This document shows, in pieces, positions 1-11,874 of a stretch of 64,000 nt of DNA. Under the pieces are notes generated by a model, which ran no database searches, had not been told where the DNA came from, and worked only from the letters and a program-made list of their open reading frames with translations. The stretch's first letter is position 1, and each line of letters begins with the position of its first letter. The DNA is from Paraspadella gotoi (taxonomy: Eukaryota > Chaetognatha), in NCBI GenBank assembly GCA_051294375.1, contig CM119270.1, positions 12,275,676 through 12,339,675 of the forward strand, in the 5' to 3' direction. A program made the position numbers and the translations under genes.

Positions 1-3000
1 GATCCTTACAAAATGTAATTAAAAGAATTAAAGAGTCAAGTAATCCTTTATTCCTTTGTGTTTATCAACATTCTCTTGACGCTTAGATACAACTGTTTTA
101 TGCAAGTCAAAATTGTTCCCATTGTTGTAATCTTACTTCTCTCTTCTCCTCTTCTTTGCACTCTCTCGCTGTCTCACAATTTTCCCTCTTCTCCCTCTCC
201 CTGCTGTCGACCTCCAATTTTCTGGCGGATATCTTGCGCTCTGCTACAAAATCTGGCGCAACGTGATAAGGCGACGGACTACGACGACGACGACGAAGGA
301 GAGATAGAAGACGAAGAAGAAAAACGAAGGTCGCCTCGAAATGCCAACCCAAAATGGAATCAATGAAGCTCTTCATCATTTTCCTCTTCTTCATCATCAA
401 TCTTCATTTGAATTAAATGTGTTTTTCTACTTAGCTATTATACTTTATTTTTTTGTCACGTGTCTATATTCTGCGAGATGAGATGAGAAGAGAGAGAGAG
501 AGAGAGATACTAGAGACGAGACTTGACGAGAGATAGAGAGAGAGAGGAGAGACGATCGAGGAAAGAGACAGAGAGAGAGAGAGCGGAAGGCAGATATCTC
601 GCGCGAAGAAAATGGCAGACAGTGAGTGAACCCTGGAATATTTTTTCGCAGAGAAATTTTTTGATAGTGGCAGGAATCAAGCAAATAAGGAAATGAATGG
701 AGAGTCTGAAGGCGGAAAGGGAAGTGAGAGGACCAAAAGTGGACGAGGACAGAGACAAAGGGAAAAAAAACGGGCATGTCAGATGAATTGTAAATATATA
801 TGAAAATACATATGAAAGATAGTATGAAAGACTCGACCAAATAGAATGTAAAAAACAATTGAACAAGAGCGTTAAAACAAGACTAGGCGGAATTTCAAAT
901 AGAACAGAGGAGTTGTTATAAAACATTCTTTAGAAACGGATACGAAGGAGGGAACAATTCAAAGGTGGCGTAGAGAGGTGAGAGTGAAGAGGAGAACGAG
1001 GAGGAAGACGCAAATTCCAGGTTTCCGACTCGCGGTTCTTGTGTTTGCGCCACTGGTTTTTCATTTGAAGGAGAGGAAGTGGGGAGGAAAAGGGGGGAAT
1101 ATTGGGTGGATAGAGATGGGAGCATGGTGGGCAAGAAGAGGATTAGAAGATGAAGTGGTAGAGGAAAAGTGGGGAATGAAAAGACGGAAAGAGAAGGGGA
1201 AGAGGAAAAGGAGAATTCGAGGGAGGGAGAAAATTGAAAAGTACAAGTGTTGGGTGTAATGAGTTTTTACCAGTTAGTAATTAGTGTTAGCTTAAGTTAT
1301 TTACGTTTTTAAATTGAGAGCCAATGGATTGGAAAACTGCGGCTGACGGTTAATTAGTTTCGGACCTCGTGGAAAAAAAAAGTAATAATAAAAATTTTGA
1401 AAAAAACTGCAAATAAATTACAAATATGGTGTTAAAATTTGAAAAAGAATTAAATGCATAGAAATACTATCAGAATGATGAGTTACAACAAGAAAGAAAT
1501 TAACGAGTAGATTAAAAAATCAATATTAAATATATGTAAACGTTTTTAGTCATGTTTTCCAAGGTTTATTCGACCGCAAAGAATTCTGTTCCAACCTGCC
1601 ATCTCTGAGTTCCATCGCTAAAACAAATAATAAAAACTTTTTTTTCTTCTTCTAATCTTTAAAAAAGTTAAAAAACCAACAAAACATAAACGAGAGTCGG
1701 GAGGAAATTATTGAGAATCCATTAAAACAAAAAAGTCGGTGGCGAGGGGGACGTGAGTCTGGTTGTCAGGGATCGAGGCAGAGTGAAAGTGATGGGGGAA
1801 AGACCGGTGAATATGATGGCGGATGGAGGAAAGTGATGGAGAGAAAAGTTCTTTGGAGGAAGATGGAACGACTCGAAGGACTGGGTGGGAACGAGAAAGA
1901 GTGAAAAAGGAAGAGAGGTTTGGGAAGAAAAGAGAGGAGGTTGGGGAAAGCGGAGAAGATTAGAAAGAGGAAAAGTGGGAGTAGAGGGCGACAACGAGAG
2001 CGAACGAAAGAGAAAAAAATGAGAAAAAGAAAAAACGGGAAGAGTGTGAAAAAGAGGTTGGGGGGGAGTTTCCTATTCTTGGCGATGTATATCGTCTTCC
2101 CATTTGTTGATGCGTTGCGCTTCTGAGTTTTATTGTATGACCTTCTGAAGACAAAAGCAATTTATCATTCTTGCAGTCTCTCGCCTCCTTCGTCTGTCGT
2201 CTTCGGGCCTCTTCACCGAAAGAGGAGGAGGGGAGGATGAGAGGAACGGCAGGAGGACTGACAGAACGATGGCGTTGGAACCAGAGAACCTTTGTCTTTT
2301 CTGTTTTTAAAGTTTAAATGTTTTAAAAAAAAGTAAATGCCGAAAAAATTGTCTTCTCGTACGTGCTTACGTTTTCCCCAAAACACTAGTTTTCTGTTCT
2401 CTGTTTATCGATTACTTATCCTAATATCTGCAACAGAAACCACACTTAATTGCTTTTCAGTGTTTCACGTCACAGTTTCCATGACTCAAAATCTTAAGCC
2501 ATATCTCAAAAAGTTTGTGCCATTTCTCAAAATTACGTTCAATTTACTTGAAGGCTCGGGCAACGCTTGTCTCAATTATTTTTGTATATAATATATATTT
2601 TATAATATATTATGTCACTACACAATGTAAAACTCGATCGTTTCTACAGATAATTTTACTTTGTCTGGTTGTTGGGTTGATGGATATATTATGCTGTTGT
2701 TGCGTTTGCCTGCAGGGAGGGTTGCTAAGATATCGCTGCGCCGCGTGGGGGCGTTTGTAGGCGGGGATTTCGTGTGGGCGGGGGTAAAGGGTGGGAAAAA
2801 AGCTTCGCAATGGGCTGAAGCTTTTACGCAGGCGATTTCCCTAGTGATTGATTATAAGGAGGATTACAGGCCAAAGGGCCGCGACGACGATCGACGACGC
2901 AAGAACGAGCGATAAGACGTGTCAAGAAGAAGAGGAAGCAAGAAGAAGACAAGAGAAGGAAACACGCCTTGGTAGTCGGGAGAATGCGATCCTTCGCGAT

Positions 3001-3055
3001 GAACGGAATGCAAATAACCCGCTCTGCCCCCCTCTCTCCCGTCTCTTTTGACAGC

Positions 3056-3060
3056 GTCTC

Positions 3061-3103
<43 letters not shown>

Positions 3104-3146
3104 TCTCTCCCTCTCTCTCTCTCCTGTCGTCTCTCCTCTCTCTCTA
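3056..3146. repeat. (CT)n microsatellite
   Basis: This is an interrupted CT dinucleotide run in the left arm. Its partner in the right arm is the GA run near 11808-11897, and the two differ in length. Confidence 0.9.
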
Positions 3147-3566
3147 ATTCAGCAGACGCCCTTTTCGCCTTCACACCATACTTTTCGCAGTTACTGTCTC
3201 TACTCTTCTCTTACTTTGTACTATCCTTGATAGGTAAACCAAAAATTCTTTATTTCCAGTTCTTTCACAAACCCATCTTTTTCTCTTCCAAAAAAAAAAA
3301 ATTTTTTCTTCGTTCACAGCTTGTCCCTTTAGGCCCAACCACTTCTTCTACCCTTCCCCACCTCATTCTCTGTCTGCCTCCCTACTTCCCATCTCCACTT
3401 TAAGGATTCCATCGGTATTCGTGCACGCCTGAGCTGAATTCAAAACGAGGCTTGAGCAGAAAAAAAAGGGAGAATGAAAGGGAAGGGAGAATTTGTGTCA
3501 GGTGTAGATGAGAGAGAGAGAGATGAAGAGAGACGAGAGAGAGAGATGCAGAGAGACGTGGACGAT

Positions 3567-3597
<31 letters not shown>

Positions 3598-4920
3598 GAA
3601 AGGAAATCCCGAAGATGGCGCATGAGAGAGAATGGCCGGGAGTTGGCGCTAGATTAAACTTGAATTTGGCTTGTTGGAAAAACGAATATCGCAGAGTAGA
3701 GAACTTGTTTTTTTTGTTTTTTTTTTCGAAAGCGATGAGTGGTAGTGATTCTTTAAACTCGAATTTCCAAAATACTGTAGAACTCAAATCGAAAAGACAT
3801 ACGAATATTTATGTAGTATAAAAGTAAAGTACATAAATTAATTGCGACAATGGAACTAACTTCAGGTTGACATTATCTTTTTTTTCGCCACAGAGCTTCA
3901 CCTGTTTCATTGCCATTTCCAGTGAAATGGCTTCACCCCATCTTTCCTTCATGCGCCAAACCCATCCGCCCATCCACCCAACATCCCATTCCTAATTCTT
4001 TTTAAAAAACCCCCCCTCTACCCTATCCCTTTCCCCTCGGGTTCGGCCTCCCTTGTTCTTTCCCTTTCATGTCGTAATCAATCACTCCAAATGGATTCGC
4101 TCTAATCCTTCCGTCGCGCATCGCCGGGCGGAAGGAGGAGAAAGCGAAATGAGACGCGATTGGGAAATGAGGAGTGGGGAGCCCGGGAATGGGGGGTGGG
4201 TAGTGGAAATTCGAGGTGGTTGTGACATAGGTGGATATTGTGGGACAAGTGGTCTTGAAGAATTCCTCGTGAGAAGTGGTGATGACTAGGAATTGAGGAA
4301 AAAAGAGAAAATGTGATATGTAGGAATGAAAAAAAATTTCGGGTTTCGCTGTTATATTGTAAATTGTTAAATTTTACAACACTCAAGCCCTTAAAAGTTT
4401 TTTTTATTTTGTAAATTAACTAGAGCAATATAGCTGTGATAATAAATATTTAATTTCAATTGAGAAAATGGGGAAAAAGATAAGATAAAGAGATTGAAGT
4501 TAAGAAGAACTAGTAGCTGCGACAGTAAGGTTAGATTAATTTAAAGGAAAAAAGTTCAGTTGTGGAGGCCAAAAGGAAATAGAATAGAAAACCGATACTT
4601 GAAATCGACTTATTAAAGGAAGCCAGATTCTCTTTCTGGCCACGAAGTTTTCATTTTCTCTCCCTCTACTCTTTTGCAGTCGCGATCGTGCTTATCCCAG
4701 ATTCCGACTCTATAATTCACTTTGTCGGTCCGTCTCGTGTCCCACCCGAAAGCTTTTATCATAAATCATAAATCATAAAACATTTGTTATTCATATCCAG
4801 AATAATCGAATTATGGAATAAGATTATGCCAAATTATGTCCGTCCGTCTGGTCTGTCTGTCTGAGTGTCCCCGCCCTCCTTAGCAAAAACCTTCAATTTA
4901 CTCATGATTGGATGGTTGGA

Positions 4921-5270
4921 TTTGAACAACAAATTTTGTTTGTGATTAAAAAAGTGTGTGATGAGCTGGATATAAAATTTCAATGAATCGCGCAAGTGAA
5001 ATGAGTGTAAGATGAAAAAAAATATAAAGTCACATTTACTTGAATTTTCTTATACTAATTTTAACCATAATTACTCGACAATTAATCATTTATTGCAATG
5101 GATAGAATTTGAGATAAAATTGTGTGTTTGTAGCAAAGTGTCGTATTGAGCAGGATATAAAGTTCCGACGGTAATCGAGGAGTGGAAATAAGTTTTCATG
5201 GAAAGTTGGACTTGAATTTTTATCATTTATTTTCATTCATAAATAATTTAAATAATTAATTATTATTAAT
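4921..5270. repeat. Two-unit tandem repeat of about 181 bp
   Basis: The stretch around 4955-5010 and the stretch around 5136-5200 share the same order of words: a GTGTG-like block, GAGC(T/A)GGATATAAA, then TTC, then an AAGTGAAAT/AGTGGAAAT block. The spacing is about 181 bp. The same pair occurs inverted in the right arm at about 9830-10080. It is probably an old tandem duplication or part of a transposon. Confidence 0.5.
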
Positions 5271-5274
5271 GGGA

Positions 5275-5405
5275 AAGTTGAAAAAATGATGCAAGTGAAA
5301 AAAATTGATGGACAGTTGAAAAATGATTAAAGTTGAAAAAAAATGATGCAAGTTAAAAAAAGATGCAAGTGAATAAAAATGACGCCAAGTTTAAAAAAAT
5401 AATAG
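5275..5405. repeat. Minisatellite with ATGATGCAAGTTGAAAA-like units
   Basis: Six or so degenerate units of roughly 17-20 bp follow one another, each an A-run followed by TGATGCAAGT or a variant. The inverted counterpart lies at about 9625-9750. Confidence 0.55.
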
Positions 5406-5580
5406 TTAAAAAAATTATTTCGTTTGTCATCCATATAACCAGTTCCGTTAAATCACCTTGAAGCGATTTACATGTAGCTAATTTCCGCTTAATTATCGTA
5501 GGGCCAGGGATTCCCCCCGGGGAAACATTGTTTTGCTCAAACTTGTTTTTCCCAACCTCTCACTTACCTCTCTCTACCTC

Positions 5581-5582
5581 TT

Positions 5583-5635
<53 letters not shown>
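5581..5635. repeat. (CT)n microsatellite
   Basis: This CT run is interrupted once by TTCT. Its inverted partner at 9372-9472 is about twice as long. Confidence 0.9.
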
Positions 5636-5639
<4 letters not shown>

Positions 5640-6958
5640 CGTACAGCACCGCTATGAAAGCGGAGAAAAGAGGAAGCCAACCGTTCCATCGTATTATCTA
5701 GAGGTGTTGACCGGTACGGGGCCAGAATGATTTTATTTGGCATCGGAAACTCCTAGCTACGATACGTATTAAGGAAGCCATTGAAGTTTAAAAGCGAAGG
5801 CAGGAACAGTAATACTTTCTGTGCATCCGTTCTTTGAGAGAAGATTTAATCGACGATGTTATAGGATTGAAGTTCTTCTATCATTTAATGTTAATTGTTT
5901 AGAGGCAAAATGGTTTGAATTCTACAATGAATTTTTTATTTTCATCTAAAAACGTAAAATGTCTTCGCTTTGGATGCAAGCCCATTTCTTCAGCATAATG
6001 AAAGGCTGTTTAATGTTACAATATTTAAACTGTACTTGCCAAAAGCAATTGGTTGATCCTTTATTCCACCATAGTATCATGTTCTTGCTTTTTAGTTTGA
6101 TATGTGCGATCATTAGTTCTCCCATAAACGTTGATTTGGACACTTTCCTAAGGTATAATATAATTCTAATAATAAAAATTGGTTTTAATAAAAAAGAATG
6201 CATATGTTCTCACATCTTCACAGTTCACACTTGTAAGCCAGCGAATATTGTTCAGTTAGGACTTTTCTCTTTCTTTACTTCTCCAGGCCACCTCTACTAA
6301 GTAACTTAACCAATAAGTCATGTGTGTCCTAATTTTTTCATTATTAGCTGATGTTTTTTTGGTTTTCAAGATTTTTTTGAACTTTTTTCACGTCATTTTA
6401 ACGGTTTAACTTTTAATTCAATCCAACAATTTCCAACAATAATAAAACAATTTCATCTTTTCCCACTCGCGGCTACCACGAATCAGATACCACCGTCAAA
6501 CCCCTTAGCCTTAACATATACCTGTCGACGCTATCGACGTTCGCCGTTGCTGCCGACTGTTCGCTTGCCGACTGTTCGCTGCTGCCCGACGTTCGCACTG
6601 TCCAGATCCCATGTTCGCTTCCGACGCTACCCTAATTCAATACTCACCGACTCCTGGTTTCATCGGCCGAACCTAAATCCTCCCTTCCTTCCTACGTTGA
6701 AGTACTTCCGGTCAGTATGCACCTCCGCTCGTCACTTTGTCTGTCGGTCGAATGCAAGAGACACCGAGGTGGCACGGAGGCCGGATGTGAGCGCAGAAGG
6801 CAGGGAGAGGCGCGGCCGCCGTGCGACACCATCGGCGAGCGTAGCGGGTTGGCACCCAAGTTGGCGGCCAAAAGGAGTCCCAAACTTTGGTCACAAAGCC
6901 ATTGCGGGCCAAGTCAGATGCCATCTCTCTCTCTCTTCTCTCTTCTCTCTCTTCTCTC

Positions 6959-6983
6959 NNNNNNNNNNNNNNNNNNNNNNNNN
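6959..6983. other. Assembly gap of 25 N
   Basis: Exactly 25 Ns interrupt a CT-rich tract at the inner end of the left palindrome arm. A second gap of exactly 25 Ns occurs at 57946-57970. Fixed-size gaps are normally placeholders inserted by scaffolding or gap-filling software, not measured lengths. Confidence 0.98.
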
Positions 6984-8053
6984 GGAGGAGGAGGAGGAAG
7001 GGGACTCGACCGATGCAATGGTAGATTCTGTGTTATCAGGTGCAACCATCGCCATCTTTTGTTCTCTTTCTCTGCCTTGCCGCATTTTTAGTGTGGGGTT
7101 TTTTTGTACATAATACAATCGGTGTATGCATGGTGCCGCAGCCTGTTACTTCTTGTGTGAGGAGGTTCGTTTTTTTTTTTGCTGTCCCTGTGTGGTTTGT
7201 GTAGAGGAGAAAGAATAAGAGAAAAACGAAGAAAAGAGAGAGAGAGAGAGAGAGAGAGAGGAAGAGAGAGAAAGAGAGAGGAGAGAGAGAGAGGAGAGAG
7301 GGACTGGAAGAGCAGAGAGAGAGAGAGAGACGAGAGAGAGAGACGGAGAGAGAGAGAAGAAAATAGAGAGAAGAGAGAGACCTGAAAAGAAAAAAAAATA
7401 TAGCTCGAATAATAAAAAAAATAGATGAAAAGTGCGATAAAAAGACGGAATAATAATACGAATCAAGATATAAGGAAAGGGGAGAAAGAGGGCGATGAAA
7501 TTTGATGACGATAAACTTTAAAAAATATTAATTTCAATTCGAAAGGATAATTTTAAATTTAAGTAAACTTGGGGAATGTTGAAATAATTGAACATTAATG
7601 AACGTAACATAAGGGAAAGCTATAGACAAAGATGCGTAAAGATTTTCAAGAACAAGTACTGGTTGACATTTGCAAAACAGAAAAACTTAATTATTGATTA
7701 ATAATTATTCAAATCGTGCTAGATATTTTTAAAACCGGCCGATCTAAAAAACAAAACCATCTCGTTAGTTTATTTTCGTTGTAAAGAAAAGGTCTTTGCT
7801 AGTAAATACAATAACTATTTAATAGAAAGAAGAAAGAACAACTATTGTAGTGCAATAAACCGAATTCTGATAAAGTAATAAACCCCTCTTTCACACCCAA
7901 CCCCCCCCCTCTTCCGTGGAAAGAAGACGGGTCTTCGTCGAGTCGCCATCGCGCTCATGGCATGAAACCCACAAATGGCCCTCTTTCAATCATTCCATTC
8001 TTCTGCGTCTTTTCGAGTTAATTCATAGTCCATGAGCTTTGAATAACCGTAAC
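6984..8053. other. Spacer between the palindrome arms
   Basis: This stretch of about 1.07 kb has no inverted partner in the window. It contains a short GGA run, a (GA)n-rich tract at 7226-7382, AT-rich sequence, and a C-run near 7905. No coding exon or RNA gene is evident. Confidence 0.6.
7226..7382. repeat. (GA)n-rich polypurine tract
   Basis: This is an almost pure purine tract of GAGAGA with GGA and GAAA interruptions, within the palindrome spacer. Confidence 0.9.
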
Positions 8054-8065
8054 GAGAGAGAAGAG

Positions 8066-8155
<90 letters not shown>
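8054..8155. repeat. (GA)n microsatellite at the inner edge of the right arm
   Basis: This GA run sits at the palindrome turn, opposite the CT run at about 6924-6958 that abuts the 25-N gap. Confidence 0.9.
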
Positions 8156-8450
8156 TAGGGCCAATCTGACTTGGCCCGCAATGGCTTTGGTGACCAAAGT
8201 TTGGACCCTTTGGCCGCCACTTGGGTGCCAACCCGGCTACGCTCAGCCGAGGGTCGCAACGGCGGCCCGCCTCCCCTGCCTTCTGCCTCACTCCGGCCTC
8301 CGTGCCACCTCGGTCGTCTCTTCGCTTCGTCCGACAACAATGACGAGCGGAGTGCATACGACGAAGACTCAACGTAGGAGGAAGGGAGGATTAGGTTCCG
8401 GCGATGACCAGAGTCGGTGAATATGAATAGGAGCGTCGGAAGCGAACATC

Positions 8451-8515
8451 GCAGCGAACGTCGGCAGCGAACGTCGGCAGCGAACGTCGGCAGCGAACGT
8501 CGGCAGCGAACGTCG
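8451..8515. repeat. 13-bp minisatellite, GCAGCGAACGTCG
   Basis: Five consecutive copies of the 13-bp unit GCAGCGAACGTCG are present, followed by a degenerate copy. The left-arm counterpart at about 6540-6600 is shorter and more degenerate, so copy number differs between the arms. Confidence 0.85.
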
Positions 8516-9367
8516 ATAGCGCGTCGACAGGTAATGTAAGGCTAAGGGGTTGACGGTGTGTATCGATTCGTGGTATCCGCGAGTGGGAAAAGATGAAATT
8601 TTTTATTATTGTTGGAAATTGTTGGATTGATTAAAAGTTAAACCGTTAAAATACGTGAAAAAGTTCAAAAAATACTTGAAAACCAAAAAAACATCAGCTA
8701 ATAATGAAAACATTAGGACACACATGAGCTTATTGGTAAGTACTAGGTAGAGGTGGGCCTGGAGAAGTAAGAAAGAGAAAAGTCCTAACTGAAGCAATAT
8801 CGCTGCTTACGAAGTGTGAACTGTGAAAGATGTGAGAACATATGCATTCTTTTTTATTAAAACCAATTTTATTAAGAATTATATATACCTTTAGGAAAGT
8901 TCCAAATCAACGTTTATGGGGAACATATCACATTCAAACTAAAAAGCAAGAACATGTGTACTATGGTGGAATAAAATCCACCAATCTTTTAAGTACATTA
9001 AATATTTAACATTAAACAGCCTCTTTAGCTGAAGAAGGCTTGCATCCAAAGCCGAAACATTTACGTTTTTCTATGAAAATAAAAAATTCATTGTAAATTC
9101 AAACCATTTTGCCTCTAAACATTAAACATTAAATATAGAAGAACTTCAATCCTACAACATCGTCGATTAAATCTTCTCTCAAAAACGGATGCACAGAAAG
9201 TAATTACTTTCCTGCTTCGCTTTTAAACTTCATGGCTTCCTTATACGTAATGTAGCTAAGGAGTTCCGATGCCATAAATCATTCTGCCACCGTCCGGTCA
9301 ACCTTCTAGATAATACGATGGCAACGTTGGCTTCCCTCTTTTCTCCCGCTTTCATACGTGCTGTACG

Positions 9368-9476
<109 letters not shown>

Positions 9477-11329
9477 GTAGAGAGAGGTAAGTGAGAGGTT
9501 GGGAAAACAAGTTTGAGCAAACAATGTCGGATCTGCCTACGATAATTAAGCGGAAATTAGCTACATGTAAATCGCTTCAAGGGATTAAACGGAACTGTTA
9601 CTATGATACAAACAAATAATTTTTTTAACTATTATTTTTTAAACTTGCGTCATTTTTTACACTTGCATCTTTTTTTTAACTTGCATCATTTTTTTCAACT
9701 TTAATCATTTTTCAACTTCCATCATTTTTTCAACTTGCATCATTTTTTCAACTTTCATTAATAATAATTAATTATTTAAATTATTTATGAATGAAAATAA
9801 ATGATAAAAATTCAAGTCAACTTTCCATGAAAACTTATTTCCACTCCTCGATTACCTCGGAACTTTATATCCTGCTCAATCACACACTTTCCTACAAACA
9901 CAAAATTTTATCTCATTCTATCCATTCAATAATGATTAATTCGAGTAATTATGGGTTAAAATTAGTATAAAAAAATTCAAGTAAATGTGACTTATATTTT
10001 TTTCAATTTAAACTCATTTCCACTTGCGCGATTCCATTGAAATTTTATATCCAGCTCAATCACACACTTTTTTAATCACAAACAAAATTTTATTCAAATC
10101 CAACCATCCAATCATGAGTAATTGGAGGTTTTTGCTAAGGGAGGGCGGACACTCAGACAGACAGACAGACGGACGGACATAATTTGCATAATTTATCATA
10201 ATTCGATATTCTGATATGATAAAAATGTTTTATGATTTATGATTTATGATAAAAAAGCTTTCGGGGTGGGACCGACGGACCGACAAAGTGAATTATAGAG
10301 TCGGAATCTGGTGATAAGCAGATCCGACTCAAAAGAGAGAGGGAGAGAAAATGAAAACTTCGTGGCCAGAAAGAGAATCTGCTTCCTTTATAAGTCGATT
10401 TCAGTATCGGTTTTCTATTCTATTTCCTTTGGCCTCCACAACTGAACTTTTTCCTTTAAATTAATCTAACCTTCTTGTCGCACTACCTTAGTTCTTCTTA
10501 ACTTCATCTCTTTATCTTATCCTTTTTTCCCCCATTTTCTCAATTGAAATTAAATATTTATATCACACTATATTGCTCTAGTTAATTTAAAAATAAAAAA
10601 ACTTCTTAGGCTTGTGTTTGTAAAATTTAACAAGTTACAATATAAAGCGACCGAAATTTTTTTTCATTCCTCAATATCACATTTCTCTTTTTCTCAATTC
10701 CTAGTCATCACCACTTCTCAAGACCACCTTGTCCACAATATCCACCTATCACAACCACCCCGATTTCCACTACCACCCCCCCCATTCCCGGGCTCACCAC
10801 TCCTCATTTCCATCGCTCTCATTTCGCTTTCCCTCCTTCGCCCGCGATGCGACGGAAGGATTAGAGCGAATCACATTTGGAGTGATTGATTACATGAAAG
10901 GGAAAGAACAAGGGAAGGCCGAACCCCGAGGGGGAAAGGGATAGGGGGTAGAGGGGGGGGTTAAAAAGAATTAGGATGGGATGTTGGGTGGATGGGCGGA
11001 TGGGTTTGCGACATGAAGGAAAGATGGGGTGAGCCATTTCATGGAAATGACAATGAAACAGGTGAAGCTCTGTGCGAAAAAAAAGATAATTCAACCTGAC
11101 GTTAGTTCCATTGTCGCAATTATTTATGTATTTACTTTTATACTACATAAATATCGGTATGTCTTTTCATTTGAGTTCTACAGTATTTTGAAAATTCGAG
11201 TTTAAAGAATCAACTACACTCATAGCTTTCGAAAAAAAACAAAAAAAACAAGTTCTCTACTCTGCGATATTCTCGTTTTCAAAGCACGCCAACTCCCCGG
11301 CCATTCTCTCTCATGCGCCATCTTCGGGA

Positions 11330-11456
<127 letters not shown>

Positions 11457-11815
11457 TGACACCAAATTTTCTCCCTTCCCTTTCATTCTCCTTTTTTTTT
11501 CTCTCAGCCTCGTTTTGAATTCAGCTCAGCGTCGCACGAATACCGATGGAATCCTTAAGTGGGATGGGAGTAGGGAGCAGACAGAGAATGAGGGGGGAAG
11601 GTAGAAGAAGGTGGTTGGGCTAAAGGGACTAAGCTGTGAACGAGAAAAAATTTTTTTTTTTTGGAACGAGAAAAAGATGGTTTGTGAAGAGACTGGAATA
11701 AAGAATTTTGGTTTACTATCAAGGATAGTACAAAGCTAAGAGAGAGTAGAGACAGTAAACTGCGAAATATGGTGTGAAGGCGAAAGAGGGCGTTGCTGAA
11801 TTAGAGAGAGAGAGA

Positions 11816-11874
<59 letters not shown>

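Larger units (their letters stand above)
1..6958. repeat. Left arm of a giant inverted repeat
   Basis: This block is the reverse complement of about 8054-14795. Matching anchors run the whole length in opposite order: 76-91 with 14709-14724, about 2180 with 12712, 4700-4728 with 10281-10309, 5977-5994 with about 9030-9046, and 6901-6919 with about 8166-8184. The arms differ by frequent one- to few-base indels, homopolymer length changes and some substitutions. Content is AT-rich sequence, (CT)n/(GA)n tracts, a purine-rich first 1.2 kb and a CpG-richer part at 6540-6920. I see no multi-exon gene; the open frames are short or low complexity. It may continue to the left of the window. Confidence 0.9.

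Noticed and set aside
5959-6300. Overlapping open frames on both strands in the left arm
   Set aside because: AT-rich, with no domain; the right-arm counterpart is not open.
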